The notes: generated from the sequence alone by a model not told the origin. A DNA stretch of 64,000 bases from Xanthomonas melonis (GCF_020783655.1 NZ_JAJGQH010000016.1:1-64000); one strand, 5' to 3'; positions 27,305 to 37,025 are shown, numbered from the stretch's first letter. Numbers and translations are program-made.

Positions 27305-28449
27305 AGATCACCCGCCTCACCACCTACCACGCCGCACCGCGCTGGCTGTTCCTCAAGGTCGAAACCGACGAGGGCATCACCGGCTGGGGCGAGCCGGTCA
27401 TCGAAGGCCGCGCGCGTTCGGTGGAAGCCGCCGTGCACGAACTGGCCGGCTACATCGTCGGCAAGGACCCGGCGCGCATCAACGACCTGTGGCAGACCAT
27501 GTACCGCGCCGGCTTTTACCGCGGCGGCGCCATCCTGATGAGCGCCATCGCCGGTATCGACCAGGCGCTGTGGGACATCAAGGGCAAGGCGTTGGGCGTG
27601 CCGGTGTACGAACTGCTGGGTGGCCTGGTGCGCGATCGCATGAAGACCTACCGCTGGGTCGGCGGCGACCGCCCCGGTGCCATCATCCAGCAGATCACCG
27701 ACTATCGCGCGCTCGGCTTTGACACCTTCAAGTTCAACGGCACCGAAGAGATGAAGCTGATCGACAGCGCGCGCGCAGTCGACGCCGCCGTGGTCAAGGT
27801 GGCGGAAATCCGCGCCGCCTTCGGCAACACCATCGACTTCGGCATCGACTTCCACGGCCGCGTCGGCGCGCCGATGGCCAAGGCGCTGTTGCGCGAACTG
27901 GAGCCGTTCAAACCGCTGTTCGTGGAAGAACCGGTGCTGGCCGAGCAGGCCGAATACTACCCGCGCCTGGCCGCGAGCACCTCGATTCCGCTGGCGGCCG
28001 GCGAGCGCATGTTCTCGCGCTTCGAGTTCAAGAACGTGCTGTGCACCGGCGGCATCCAGATGGTGCAGCCGGACCTGTCGCATGCCGGCGGCATCACCGA
28101 ATGCGTCAAGATCGCCGCCATGGCCGAGGCCTACGACGTCGGCTTCGCCCCGCACTGCCCGCTCGGCCCGATCGCGCTGGCGGCGTGCCTGCACGTGGAC
28201 TTCGTCTCGCACAATGCGGTGCTGCAGGAACAGAGCATCGGCATCCATTACAACGAAGGCGCCGACCTGCTCGATTACGTCGTCAACAAAGAAGATTTTC
28301 ACTGCGTCGATGGCAGCATTGCCGCCCTGCCCAAGCCCGGGCTCGGTGTGGAGATCGACGAAGACATGCTCAAGCGCGCCAACGAGAACCCGCCGGACTG
28401 GCGCAACCCGGTGTGGCGTCACGCCGACGGCAGCATCGCCGAATGGTGA
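27301..28449 (+). CDS. dgoD: D-galactonate dehydratase
   Basis: DgoD removes water from D-galactonate to give 2-keto-3-deoxygalactonate. The 382-residue protein is an enolase-superfamily member of the mandelate racemase group and aligns in order with E. coli DgoD. Metal ligands are the aspartate in G-I-D-F-H-G-R and the glutamates in F-V-E-E-P-V and A-G-E-R-M-F-S-R; general acid/base histidines are in D-F-H-G-R and F-A-P-H-C-P-L-G-P. It starts within the dgoA stop and its own stop overlaps the lactonase start (ATGGTGA). Confidence 0.96.
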   Translation: MKITRLTTYHAAPRWLFLKVETDEGITGWGEPVIEGRARSVEAAVHELAGYIVGKDPARINDLWQTMYRAGFYRGGAILMSAIAGIDQALWDIKGKALGVPVYELLGGLVRDRMKTYRWVGGDRPGAIIQQITDYRALGFDTFKFNGTEEMKLIDSARAVDAAVVKVAEIRAAFGNTIDFGIDFHGRVGAPMAKALLRELEPFKPLFVEEPVLAEQAEYYPRLAASTSIPLAAGERMFSRFEFKNVLCTGGIQMVQPDLSHAGGITECVKIAAMAEAYDVGFAPHCPLGPIALAACLHVDFVSHNAVLQEQSIGIHYNEGADLLDYVVNKEDFHCVDGSIAALPKPGLGVEIDEDMLKRANENPPDWRNPVWRHADGSIAEW

Positions 28450-29354
28450 GCACGCCCGAACATACCGCCGTGCTGTCGGTCGACAGCCGTTGCACGCACG
28501 GCGAAGGCGTGCTGTGGTGCGAACAGCGCCAGGCGCTGTACTGGGTCGACATCAGCGAGAAGCGCCTGTGGCGGCATCACCCGGCCACTGCGCAGTCGCG
28601 CTACTGGACGCTGCCAGATCGCCCGGGATGCATCGGCCTGATGGACGATGGCCGCGTGCTGGTCGCGCTGGCCAAGGCCATCGGCATCGTCGATCCGGAT
28701 AGCACCGACGCCGATGCCCTGCCCTTCGAGAAGCTGGCCGATATCGAGGCCGACAACCCGCTCACGCGCAGCAACGACGGTCGCGCCGACCGCCACGGCA
28801 ACCTGGTGTTCGGCACCATGGACGAACACGACAGCAAGGCCGCACGGGGAGCGCTCTATCAGTTCTCGCTCAAGCACGGCTTGCGCGCGTTGCCGTTGCC
28901 GGGCGTGTCCATTCCCAATTCGATCTGCTTCAGCCTGGACGGCCGCACCATGTACTACTGCGATTCGGTGCGCCCGCAGATCCTGTGTTGCGATTACGAC
29001 CCGGAAACGGCGCAGGCCGGCAATACCCGCGTATTCACCACCCTGGATCGCGACGATGCCGAGCCGGACGGCTCCATCATCGACAGCCAAGGCCACCTGT
29101 GGAATGCGCAATGGCGTGCCTCGCGCGTGGTGCGCTATCGCCCGGACGGCAGCGTGGATCGGATCGTGCAGTTGCCGGTCAAGCACCCCACCTGCAGCGC
29201 CTTCGGCGGCGCGGCGCTGGACCGCCTGCATGTGATCTCCTCGCGCCTGGACCATAGCGCCGAGGAACTGGCCCGCATGCCCGAGGCCGGCGGCCTGTTC
29301 GTCTGCGACCTCGCCGTCGCCGGCCTGCTCGAAAGCCGGGTGGCCAGCGCATGA
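28443..29354 (+). CDS. SMP-30/gluconolactonase-family sugar lactonase
   Basis: This 303-residue six-bladed propeller should hydrolyse an aldonolactone, here most likely D-galactono-1,4-lactone, to the acid. Family marks are the early metal-ligand glutamate in [21 protein letters not shown], and [11 protein letters not shown]. Start is ATG at 28443, overlapping the dgoD stop; GTG at 28446 is the next candidate. The end overlaps the dgoK start. L-arabinonolactonases belong to the same family, so substrate assignment rests on the operon. Confidence 0.88.
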   Translation: MVSTPEHTAVLSVDSRCTHGEGVLWCEQRQALYWVDISEKRLWRHHPATAQSRYWTLPDRPGCIGLMDDGRVLVALAKAIGIVDPDSTDADALPFEKLADIEADNPLTRSNDGRADRHGNLVFGTMDEHDSKAARGALYQFSLKHGLRALPLPGVSIPNSICFSLDGRTMYYCDSVRPQILCCDYDPETAQAGNTRVFTTLDRDDAEPDGSIIDSQGHLWNAQWRASRVVRYRPDGSVDRIVQLPVKHPTCSAFGGAALDRLHVISSRLDHSAEELARMPEAGGLFVCDLAVAGLLESRVASA

Positions 29355-30229
29355 TCGCCGTCGACTGGGGCACCAGCAGCCTGCGCGCATACCTGCTCGA
29401 CGCCAACGGCGCCGTACTCGACCACCGCCGCGGCAGCGACGGCATCCTCGCCTGCCAGAACCGCTTTGCCGCCGTACTGAATGCATTGATCGACGGCTGG
29501 GAAGGCCCGGTGCTGCTCTCGGGCATGATCGGCAGCCGCAATGGCTGGGTCGAACAGGCCTACCTGCCCTGCCCGGCCGACACCGCGGCCCTGGCCGCAG
29601 CGATGCGCCGCTACGACGACCTGCTGCCCGGGCGCACCCTGTGGTTCGTGCCCGGCGTCAGCACCGGCGAACGCAACGGCGTGCCCGACGTGATGCGCGG
29701 CGAGGAAACCCAGCTGGTCGGTCTGCTCGCCAGCCTGGGCCAGGGCGAGCACGTCGCTTGCCTGCCGGGCACGCACAGCAAGTGGGCCACGCTCGCCCAC
29801 GGCCAGCTGACCGACTTCGCCACCGTCATGACCGGCGAGCTGTATGCGGTGCTGAGCCAGCACAGCATCCTGGGCAAGCTGATCCCCGACGCCCACGCCG
29901 AGCTCGACGCGCCCGCGTTCCTGCTCGGCATCGAGCGCAGCGCCGAACCGGGCGGGCTCAGCCACCATCTGTTCGGCACCCGCACGCTGGGCCTGTTCGA
30001 CCGCCTGGATGCGCAGGCGCTGCCTTCCTACCTGTCGGGCCTGCTGATCGGCCACGAATTGCGCGAACAGCGCGGCACGCACGCCACCGTGCATCTGGTC
30101 GGCAGTCCCGTGCTGGCGCAGCGCTATGCGCTGGCGTTGCAGCATCTAGGCGTTGACAGCCAGTTGCACCCGGAAGATCTGGCTGCCGCAGGCTTGTTCG
30201 CGCTGGCCAGGCAGCGCAGGCTGGCTTGA
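29351..30229 (+). CDS. dgoK: 2-keto-3-deoxygalactonokinase
   Basis: DgoK phosphorylates 2-keto-3-deoxygalactonate at C6, supplying the substrate of DgoA. The 292-residue protein starts with the phosphate-binding [11 protein letters not shown] and has the family segments L-L-S-G-M-I-G-S-R-N-G-W, C-L-P-G-T-H-S-K-W and the glycine-containing H-L-V-G-S-P-V-L near the C-terminus. It is the last gene of the operon, starting inside the lactonase stop. A galactose dehydrogenase, needed for the first step from galactose, is not in the operon or elsewhere in the window. Confidence 0.94.
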   Translation: MIAVDWGTSSLRAYLLDANGAVLDHRRGSDGILACQNRFAAVLNALIDGWEGPVLLSGMIGSRNGWVEQAYLPCPADTAALAAAMRRYDDLLPGRTLWFVPGVSTGERNGVPDVMRGEETQLVGLLASLGQGEHVACLPGTHSKWATLAHGQLTDFATVMTGELYAVLSQHSILGKLIPDAHAELDAPAFLLGIERSAEPGGLSHHLFGTRTLGLFDRLDAQALPSYLSGLLIGHELREQRGTHATVHLVGSPVLAQRYALALQHLGVDSQLHPEDLAAAGLFALARQRRLA

Positions 30230-30330
30230 TAGCAGCATGAGTGGATCTGATCACGCTGCCAGTCGTTGATTCACTTGGCTGGCGCGTGGCGACGCGTTCA
30301 TCATGCCGAACTCTCAAAGATTGCAGCGGC

Positions 30331-30505
30331 GCCCCCTCATCCGGCGCTGCGCGCCACCTTCTCCCGAAGGGAGAAGGAACTAAAGCCCCTCTCCCTGCGG
30401 GGCGAGAAGGCACGGCTTACGCGCCACCGGCGCGCGTGCCTTGGAGCGCCCGCGCCGCGAGCGCGGGCCGGGGCGTAGAGTGGGCGTTGGGGTGAGGGTA
30501 CGGCG
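30331..30505. repeat. Structured intergenic repeat, MITE-like
   Basis: This 175-base block begins with CCCCCTCATCC and ends with a near-complement (GGGTGAGGGT), and contains internal hairpins, including the perfect CCTTCTCCC-GAA-GGGAGAAGG at 30357-30377 and a GCCCCTCTCCCTGCGGGGCGAGAAGGC stem near 30384. Sequences of this kind are common between genes in Xanthomonas. The remaining sequence of the gap 30230-30712 contains no supported gene; its last 60 bases hold the fdxA promoter. Confidence 0.6.
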
Positions 30506-30712
30506 GCAGACAGCCAACTCGACGAACTCACCCAACATCGCTCAAAGCGCGCACCGCCGTCAGCCGGACCTCACTAGCCGACGGGCACCACCTGCGCAGG
30601 ACAGTAAGCAGCTGCTGCAGCAAAAAATCGCACGCTCCCCCCCAAAAATCACCAACCCCACACCCATCGCCCGACTGCTTTAGAATCGACAGGCTAAACG
30701 CCGGATCCTGCC

Positions 30713-31036
30713 ATGCCTTTTGTTGTCACCGAAAACTGCATCAAGTGCAAATACACCGACTGCGTCGAGGTCTGCCCGGTGGATTGCTTCCACGTCGGCC
30801 CGAACTTCCTGGTCATCGATCCGGACGAGTGCATCGACTGCACCCTGTGCGAACCGGAATGCCCCGCCAACGCGATCTACCCCGAAGACGACGTACCGGC
30901 GGGACAGGAAGCCTTCGTGGCCCTCAATGCCGAGCTGGCCAAGGCCTGGCCGGTGCTGACCGTGCGCCAGGAACCGCTGCCCGATGCCGCCGAATGGGAT
31001 GGCAAGCCGAACAAGCTGCCGCTGCTGCAGCGCTGA
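30713..31036 (+). CDS. fdxA: 7Fe ferredoxin
   Basis: This 107-residue protein is a small cytoplasmic electron carrier with one [3Fe-4S] and one [4Fe-4S] cluster. Cysteines 9, 12, 17, 21 and 25 in the first half and 40, 43, 46 and 50 ([13 protein letters not shown]) in the second follow the FdxA pattern, with the C-terminal extension typical of Azotobacter-type ferredoxin I. It stands alone, with its own short promoter region behind a repeat block and a hairpin terminator after it. Confidence 0.95.
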   Translation: MPFVVTENCIKCKYTDCVEVCPVDCFHVGPNFLVIDPDECIDCTLCEPECPANAIYPEDDVPAGQEAFVALNAELAKAWPVLTVRQEPLPDAAEWDGKPNKLPLLQR

Positions 31037-31074
31037 GGCACGCTGGTGCGCTCAATGCGCCACCGCCACAAACG

Positions 31075-31103
31075 CAGAACGGGCGCCCAAAGCGCCCGTT
31101 CTG
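31075..31103. terminator. Convergent terminator between fdxA and the bamC-like gene
   Basis: A perfect 12-bp stem (CAGAACGGGCGC with its complement) closes a 5-base loop between two convergent genes, 38 bases after fdxA and 23 bases after the minus-strand gene ending at 31127. Neither side has a strong T-run, but placement suits a shared bidirectional terminator. Confidence 0.7.
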
Positions 31104-31126
31104 CTGTTCTGGACCGCTGAACCCGC

Positions 31127-31642
31127 TCAGCCGCCGAGCTTGCTCTTCAGCGAGGAAATCACCGCCACCGGCGCGGCCGCCGTGGCCGGCATGCCGCGCG
31201 GATCCACCGCCGACACGTAGCTGCCCGCCTCGACCTTCACCACACGCACCAGGAAGCTGGAGCCCTCGTAGCTCACGTCGTAGGAGCCGAGCATCTGCGC
31301 CTTGCTGGCGATGGTCAGGCCGGGAATCTCGGCCAGGGCCGCACCCACCTTGGCAAACACCTCATCGCGCTCGCCCGGGGTGGTGAAGCCGCTATTGGCG
31401 CTCGCCGACGGCGGCGTGTTGGTCTGCTGGGTGGTCGAGGCCAGGCTCGGCACCTTCATCGCACCGGAGGTATCGGGCAGGTTCAGGTCCGGCGGCACTT
31501 CCAGCGGGCGGGCCTCCGGCGCCAACGCATAGTCGCCGCGCGCGCCCTTCTTGAACCAGCTGCAACCGCTCGTGGCGGCGACGGTGGCAGTCGCCAGCAA
31601 CGCGAGCGACAGCACGCGGACGGGGGAAACGGAATGACGCAT
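31127..31642 (-). CDS. bamC: Short BamC-like outer-membrane lipoprotein
   Basis: This 171-residue lipoprotein (lipobox A-T-S-G-C, Cys27) is read 16 bases after dapA, the same order as dapA-bamC (nlpB) in enteric bacteria. After the cysteine comes D-Y-A-L-A-P-E-A-R-P-L-E-V-P-P-D-L, the extended segment by which BamC binds BamD in the outer-membrane assembly complex. A Ser/Thr-rich linker is followed by one small alpha/beta domain (about 95-165). E. coli BamC has about 344 residues with two such domains, so this is a half-length form. The start at 31642 follows GGAGATCTATCG. The role in beta-barrel assembly is inferred from the N-terminal motif and gene order. Confidence 0.75.
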   Translation of the reverse strand: MRHSVSPVRVLSLALLATATVAATSGCSWFKKGARGDYALAPEARPLEVPPDLNLPDTSGAMKVPSLASTTQQTNTPPSASANSGFTTPGERDEVFAKVGAALAEIPGLTIASKAQMLGSYDVSYEGSSFLVRVVKVEAGSYVSAVDPRGMPATAAAPVAVISSLKSKLGG

Positions 31643-31658
31643 CGATAGATCTCCTGGG

Positions 31659-32567
31659 TCAGGCCGCGAGCATTTCGCGGCTGGAAAGCGCTTCCAACGC
31701 GATGGCGTCGGCGGCAAGGCGGTCGGCGGCAGGCTGGTGCACCGCAGAAAGTGGCAGCAGCGGCAGGCGCAGGCCGTGCCCGATCCCGGCACGCTGCAAT
31801 AGCGCCTTGACGGGAATGGGATTGGATTCGATCCCGCAGAAACTGTGGTACTCGCTCAGGCGCGCGTCCCAGGCCAGGGCCGCTTCGCGCTGGCCGTTGC
31901 GGGCCAGCTCGCACAGGCGCCGATACGCGGACGGCAAGGCATTGGAGGCCACCGAAATCAACCCGGCAGCGCCGGACAGCATCGCTTCTGCGGCGCTGCC
32001 GTCGTCGCCACTGAGCACCACGAAACTGTCGCTGCGCAGTGCGACCAGCGCGGCCACCCGCTCGGACTCGCTGCGTGCTTCCTTGATGCCGACGATGTTG
32101 GGGTGATCGACCAGCTCGGCCACCGTCTCCGGCAGCAGGTCGCAGCCGGTACGGCCGGGCACGTTGTACAGCACCACCGGCAGCCCGCCCTGATCGGCGA
32201 CCGCCTGGAAATGCGCTTTCAGCCCGGCCTGGGTCGGCCGCACGTAGGGCGGCGTGACCACCAGCGCGTATTGCGCGCCCAGCGCCGCAGCACGACGCGT
32301 CTGCGCAATGGTCTTGGCGGTGCCGGACAGGCCGGTACCGGCCAGCACCGGCACGCGTCCGGCCACTTGCGCCACGGCCACACGCAACAACGTGTCGTGT
32401 TCGTCGTCGCTCAGTGCGGCGGCTTCGCCGGTGGAACCGGCAACCACGATGCCCTGCACACCGCCGTGCAGCTGCTGCTCCAGCAGCCGCCGCCAGGCAT
32501 CCAGGTCGAGTGCGCCGTCGGGACCGAACGGGGTCGCCAGCGCGGTGATGATGCCGGAAAGGGACAA
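31659..32567 (-). CDS. dapA: 4-hydroxy-tetrahydrodipicolinate synthase
   Basis: DapA condenses pyruvate with aspartate semialdehyde, the first committed step to lysine and diaminopimelate. The 302-residue barrel shows G-S-T-G-E-A-A-A-L, the catalytic tyrosine in V-L-Y-N-V-P-G-R-T (Tyr134) and the Schiff-base lysine in V-G-I-K-E-A-R (Lys162). The frame opens with TTG at 32567, giving the family N-terminus [11 protein letters not shown]; no ATG is available nearby, so a weak start codon is likely. It is divergent from the GcvR-like gene and precedes bamC. Confidence 0.94.
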   Translation of the reverse strand: MSLSGIITALATPFGPDGALDLDAWRRLLEQQLHGGVQGIVVAGSTGEAAALSDDEHDTLLRVAVAQVAGRVPVLAGTGLSGTAKTIAQTRRAAALGAQYALVVTPPYVRPTQAGLKAHFQAVADQGGLPVVLYNVPGRTGCDLLPETVAELVDHPNIVGIKEARSESERVAALVALRSDSFVVLSGDDGSAAEAMLSGAAGLISVASNALPSAYRRLCELARNGQREAALAWDARLSEYHSFCGIESNPIPVKALLQRAGIGHGLRLPLLPLSAVHQPAADRLAADAIALEALSSREMLAA

Positions 32568-32710
32568 GATTCTGCTGCTCTTACGTGACAGGGAAGGCCC
32601 GCGCGGGCGCGGGTTGAGACCACCCGCATGTTACTTGCGGCGCGAAAGCACGGGCAAGTATGCTGGTCACCGCCAGGGCGCCTGCCCGGGCGGCCATTCA
32701 GCCTGATGCA

Positions 32711-33286
32711 ATGCCGGAAGCCCCTTTGACTGACTCGACTCCCCGGCCTTCGCCGACCGAAAACCACCTCCTGATCAACGCCTACACGACGCATCCGGAG
32801 TCCCCCCTGCTGCCCGTCACCCGCCGCATCGCCGACAGCGGCTGCAATCTCGTGGATGCCCGCCTGGCCACAGTGGGGCGCGATGTCTCGGTCACTGCGC
32901 TGGCCACCGGCTCCTGGGATTCGGTGGCCAAACTGGAAGCCATGCTGACCCGCCTCGAACGCGAGGAAGGCCTGAAGCTGGTGTGGTATCGCACCGGCCC
33001 CAAGCAGGCGCAGTCCAATCTACTGCCGTACATCGTCGAGGTGATCGCCGCCGACAAGCCCGGCATCCTGTTCCAGCTGGCCGATTTCTTCGACCGCCAG
33101 GGCATCACCATCGAAAACCTGCAGAGCACCCGCTACCGCGCCATGCAGACCGGCGCGGAGATGTTTTCGGCGCAGGTGACCATCGGCGTGCCGGCCAACA
33201 TGCACATCGCCGCCTTGCGCGACGATTTCCTGGAATTCTGTGATCACCTCAATCTCGACGCGATCATGGACCCGATGAAGTTCTGA
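32711..33286 (+). CDS. gcvR: GcvR-like protein with two ACT domains
   Basis: This 191-residue protein has two ACT regulatory domains (about 18-95 and 105-180), as in GcvR, which in E. coli holds back the glycine-cleavage activator GcvA when glycine is low. The second domain reads Y-I-V-E-V-I-A-A-D-K-P-G-I-L-F-Q-L-A-D. The order dapA (divergent)-gcvR-bcp is shared with E. coli, except that an RraB-like gene lies between here. Start choice is uncertain: ATG 32711 is taken, TTG 32726 (preceded by GGAAG) gives a compact product, and ATG 32660 would add 17 unconserved residues. Confidence 0.8.
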   Translation: MPEAPLTDSTPRPSPTENHLLINAYTTHPESPLLPVTRRIADSGCNLVDARLATVGRDVSVTALATGSWDSVAKLEAMLTRLEREEGLKLVWYRTGPKQAQSNLLPYIVEVIAADKPGILFQLADFFDRQGITIENLQSTRYRAMQTGAEMFSAQVTIGVPANMHIAALRDDFLEFCDHLNLDAIMDPMKF

Positions 33287-33300
33287 GGCAGGAGTTCTCC

Positions 33301-33651
33301 ATGGCCATCGCGATGTCCGCGCTGAAACAGATGTTCGAGCACATCCGCTCGGAGACCGACTGGAATCTGGACGGCGCGCTGCGCTGGGAATACTTCTTCG
33401 CCGATCCGGCGCAGCAGCCGTTGCAGCAGCTGGCCGAACAGTTGACCAAGGACGGCTACCGCGTCATCGACATCTTCCTCGGCGAGCGCGACGAAGACGA
33501 TGGCGACGACGAAGAGTCGTACTTCCTGCACGTGGATAAGGTCGAGCATCACACGCTGGAGTCGCTGGATCAGCGCAACGCGGAGTTCGACGCGCTCGCC
33601 AGACGCTTCCACGTGGCCGCTTACGATGGGATGGACGTCGGGCCGGCCTGA
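33301..33651 (+). CDS. rraB: RraB-family protein (RNase E regulator-like)
   Basis: This 116-residue acidic protein belongs to the RraB family, whose E. coli member binds RNase E and alters its activity. It has the family's alpha/beta core (W-N-L-D-G-A-L-R-W-E-Y-F-F; D-G-Y-R-V-I-D-I-F) and the acidic cluster D-E-D-D-G-D-D-E-E before L-H-V-D-K-V-E-H-H. AGGAG lies 7 bases upstream of the start, and the gene follows gcvR by 14 bases, so they are probably co-transcribed. Confidence 0.8.
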   Translation: MAIAMSALKQMFEHIRSETDWNLDGALRWEYFFADPAQQPLQQLAEQLTKDGYRVIDIFLGERDEDDGDDEESYFLHVDKVEHHTLESLDQRNAEFDALARRFHVAAYDGMDVGPA

Positions 33652-33690
33652 CCGGCCACCGACCTGCCCCCTCCTTCAGGCCGAGCAACC

Positions 33691-34173
33691 ATGACCGACG
33701 CCGCAACCGAACTTTCCGCCGCAACCCTGGACCTGCCGCTGGCCTTGTCCGGTGGCACCCAGGCCAACTTGCGCAGCTACGCCGGCCAGTGGCTGGTGCT
33801 GTACTTCTACCCGAAGGACAGCACCCCCGGCTGCACCACCGAAGGCCTGGACTTCAACGCGCTGCTGCCGCAGTTCAAACAGGCCGGCGCTGCGGTGCTG
33901 GGCGTCTCGCGCGACTCGGTGAAATCGCACGACAACTTCTGCGCCAAGCAGGGGTTCGCCTTCCCGTTGATCAGCGACGGCGATGAAGCGCTATGCCGCG
34001 CCTTCGACGTGATCAAGCAAAAGAACATGTACGGCAAGCAGGTGCTCGGCATCGAGCGCAGCACCTTTCTGCTGTCGCCCGAGGGACGCATCGTGCAGGA
34101 ATGGCGCAAGGTCAAGGTGGCCGGCCATGCCGATGCCGTGCTGGCCGCGTTGAAGGCGCACGCCAAACAGTGA
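33691..34173 (+). CDS. bcp: Peroxiredoxin, Bcp/PrxQ type
   Basis: This 160-residue thiol peroxidase reduces hydrogen peroxide and organic hydroperoxides. The peroxidatic cysteine is Cys48 in S-T-P-G-C-T-T-E-G and the resolving cysteine is Cys84 in N-F-C-A-K-Q, a spacing that matches the structurally studied X. campestris Bcp/PrxQ. The thioredoxin-like fold is seen in V-L-Y-F-Y-P-K-D. It lies 39 bases after the RraB-like gene in the gcvR-rraB-bcp run and is presumably cytoplasmic, as no signal peptide is present. Confidence 0.95.
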   Translation: MTDAATELSAATLDLPLALSGGTQANLRSYAGQWLVLYFYPKDSTPGCTTEGLDFNALLPQFKQAGAAVLGVSRDSVKSHDNFCAKQGFAFPLISDGDEALCRAFDVIKQKNMYGKQVLGIERSTFLLSPEGRIVQEWRKVKVAGHADAVLAALKAHAKQ

Positions 34174-34255
34174 CATCCCTCGTTTCCCGCGCTCTCCATC
34201 GCCCTGCCCCGGCAGGCGCGATGGCTCGCCCCTGCCCCATCACCTGGAAGACCCA

Positions 34256-35653
34256 ATGACCCGAGGCAAGCGCATCTACGTGCTGGACACCAACGTGCTG
34301 ATGCACGATCCCACCGCGCTGTTCAAGTTCGAGGAACACGACGTGTTCCTGCCGATGCAGGTGATCGAGGAGCTCGACAACGCCAAGAAGGGCACCTCCG
34401 AAGTCAGCCGCAACGCGCGCCAGGTCAGCCGCTTCCTGGACGAGCTGCTGGAGAACACCGATGCCGAGCAGATCCAGGCCGGCATCCTGCTGAGCCATCC
34501 TCAGGGCATCCAGCTCAAGGGCCAGAGCGCGATCGGGCGGCTGTATTTCCAGATCCACCCGATCGACCCGGGCCGCACCTTCGGCGCGATGCTGCCGGAC
34601 AACAAGATCCTGGCCTCGGTGCTGGCGCTGCGCGAAGAAAACCCCGAGGTTCCGGTCATCCTGGTGTCCAAGGACATCAACCTGCGCATCAAGGCCTACA
34701 TCAGCGGCCTGGTCGCGGAGGATTATCAGAACGACCGCGCGCTGGACGACTTCAGCCTGCTGTTCACCGGTGCGATCGAACTGCCGGAGGACTTCTGGCA
34801 GAAGCACAACCAGGACCTGCGCAGCTGGAACGAACGCGGCCGCACCCATTACGAGATCGTCCTGGCCGCCGACGAGGACTGGCACCCCAATCAGTATCTG
34901 TACCTGCCGGGCGAGGACGAGGTCGAACTGCGCGTGGCGCGCGTCGGCGGCGGCAAGGCCACGCTGTGCCTGGTCGACGACTTCCGCACCGCCCAGCACG
35001 CGGTCTGGGGCATCGCCGCGCGCAATCGCGAGCAGAATTTCGCGCTCAACGCCTTGATGGATCCGGAGATCGACTTCGTCACCCTGCTCGGCACCGCCGG
35101 CACCGGCAAGACCCTGCTCGCACTGGCCGCCGGCCTGGCGCAGACCCTGGACCAGCAGCGCTATCGCGAGATCATCATGACCCGCGCCACCGTCAGCGTG
35201 GGCGAGGACATCGGCTTCCTGCCCGGCACCGAGGAAGAAAAGATGACGCCATGGATGGGCGCGCTGACCGACAACCTGGAAGTGCTCACGCACAACCAGG
35301 AAGGCGGCTCGTGGGGCCGTGCGGCCACCAACGACCTGCTCGCCAGCCGCATCAAGATCCGCTCGATGAACTTCATGCGCGGGCGTACCTTCCTGTCGCG
35401 TTATCTGATCCTGGACGAGGCGCAGAACCTCACTCCCAAGCAGATGAAGACGCTGATCACCCGTGCAGGTCCCGGCACCAAGATCGTGTGCCTGGGCAAT
35501 GTCGAGCAAATCGACACGCCTTACCTCACCGAAACCACCTCGGGCCTGACCTACGCAGTGGACCGCTTCAAGGCCTGGCCGCACAGCGCGCACCTCACGC
35601 TGCGCCGCGGCGAGCGCTCGCGCCTGGCCGACTTCGCCTCGGAGGTGTTGTGA
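34256..35653 (+). CDS. phoH: PIN-PhoH ATPase (PhoH2 type)
   Basis: This 465-residue protein joins an N-terminal PIN nuclease domain (about 5-145; acidic residues in Y-V-L-D-T-N-V-L-M-H-D and I-E-E-L-D) to a C-terminal PhoH ATPase/helicase domain. The Walker A motif is G-T-A-G-T-G-K-T at 279-286 and the Walker B-like motif is L-I-L-D-E-A-Q-N. PhoH2 proteins of this design are RNA helicases with ribonuclease activity; in mycobacteria they sit in toxin-antitoxin-like pairs. No antitoxin-like gene precedes it here. Its stop overlaps the start of the next lipoprotein gene. Confidence 0.92.
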   Translation: MTRGKRIYVLDTNVLMHDPTALFKFEEHDVFLPMQVIEELDNAKKGTSEVSRNARQVSRFLDELLENTDAEQIQAGILLSHPQGIQLKGQSAIGRLYFQIHPIDPGRTFGAMLPDNKILASVLALREENPEVPVILVSKDINLRIKAYISGLVAEDYQNDRALDDFSLLFTGAIELPEDFWQKHNQDLRSWNERGRTHYEIVLAADEDWHPNQYLYLPGEDEVELRVARVGGGKATLCLVDDFRTAQHAVWGIAARNREQNFALNALMDPEIDFVTLLGTAGTGKTLLALAAGLAQTLDQQRYREIIMTRATVSVGEDIGFLPGTEEEKMTPWMGALTDNLEVLTHNQEGGSWGRAATNDLLASRIKIRSMNFMRGRTFLSRYLILDEAQNLTPKQMKTLITRAGPGTKIVCLGNVEQIDTPYLTETTSGLTYAVDRFKAWPHSAHLTLRRGERSRLADFASEVL

Positions 35654-36135
35654 TGCGCAGCATGCGCGGCGCGGCGGCGCTTGCGGCGATCGCGCTGGCC
35701 GGCTGCGCCACCACGCAGGCGCCGTCCAGCGTGCCGACCAGTCTCAAGAGCGGGCAATCGTGGATCATCACCCGCCAGGGCATCGCCGAGCAGGTGCTGG
35801 ACACCTGTTCGCGCGACAGCCCCGCACGCCAGCCTGGGCGCATCAGCGGCTACTGGGCGCCCACGCAGCAGCAGATCGAACTGCTGGAATCGCGCCAGGA
35901 CGCGCTGACCCCGACCATCGCCGAACCGCGCGAATACGATCGCCAGTACGTTGGCGTGGTGATCCAGGGCCAGCAGCTGATCTATATCAACGCCTTCAAG
36001 CTGCCCAACGATCCACCGATCAGGCCGGCCCGGGAGGCGATCCGGGTCTGCGATGGTGGTAGCGCGTTCTGGGGGGCGCTGTACGATCCGCAGACCGGTG
36101 CGTTCTCGGACATCGCCATCAACGGCAGCCCCTGA
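35653..36135 (+). CDS. Small lipoprotein of unknown function
   Basis: This 160-residue protein begins with a short lipoprotein signal ending L-A-G-C (Cys17), followed by an Ala/Thr/Ser linker. The rest has a repeated-looking polar core ([31 protein letters not shown]) with two further cysteines that could pair. I recognise no family. The start ATG uses the last base of the phoH stop codon (TGATG), implying coupling to phoH, though a functional link is not obvious. Confidence 0.75.
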   Translation: MRSMRGAAALAAIALAGCATTQAPSSVPTSLKSGQSWIITRQGIAEQVLDTCSRDSPARQPGRISGYWAPTQQQIELLESRQDALTPTIAEPREYDRQYVGVVIQGQQLIYINAFKLPNDPPIRPAREAIRVCDGGSAFWGALYDPQTGAFSDIAINGSP

Positions 36136-36215
36136 AGCAGGCACTGTCGCGAGTCGGTGCACATGCAGCGCTCCGGCGCCGCACACCCCGCCCCCCGGCA
36201 GTGCAGAATCGGCAC

Positions 36216-37021
<806 letters not shown>

Positions 37022-37025
<4 letters not shown>

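Noticed and set aside
32568-32710. Possible glycine riboswitch upstream of the GcvR-like gene
   Set aside because: The region is too short and lacks the conserved paired-aptamer core; nothing riboswitch-like was seen.
34256-36135. phoH and the following lipoprotein as a toxin-antitoxin pair
   Set aside because: Mycobacterial PhoH2 has an upstream antitoxin-like gene. Here the upstream neighbour is bcp and the downstream gene is an exported lipoprotein.
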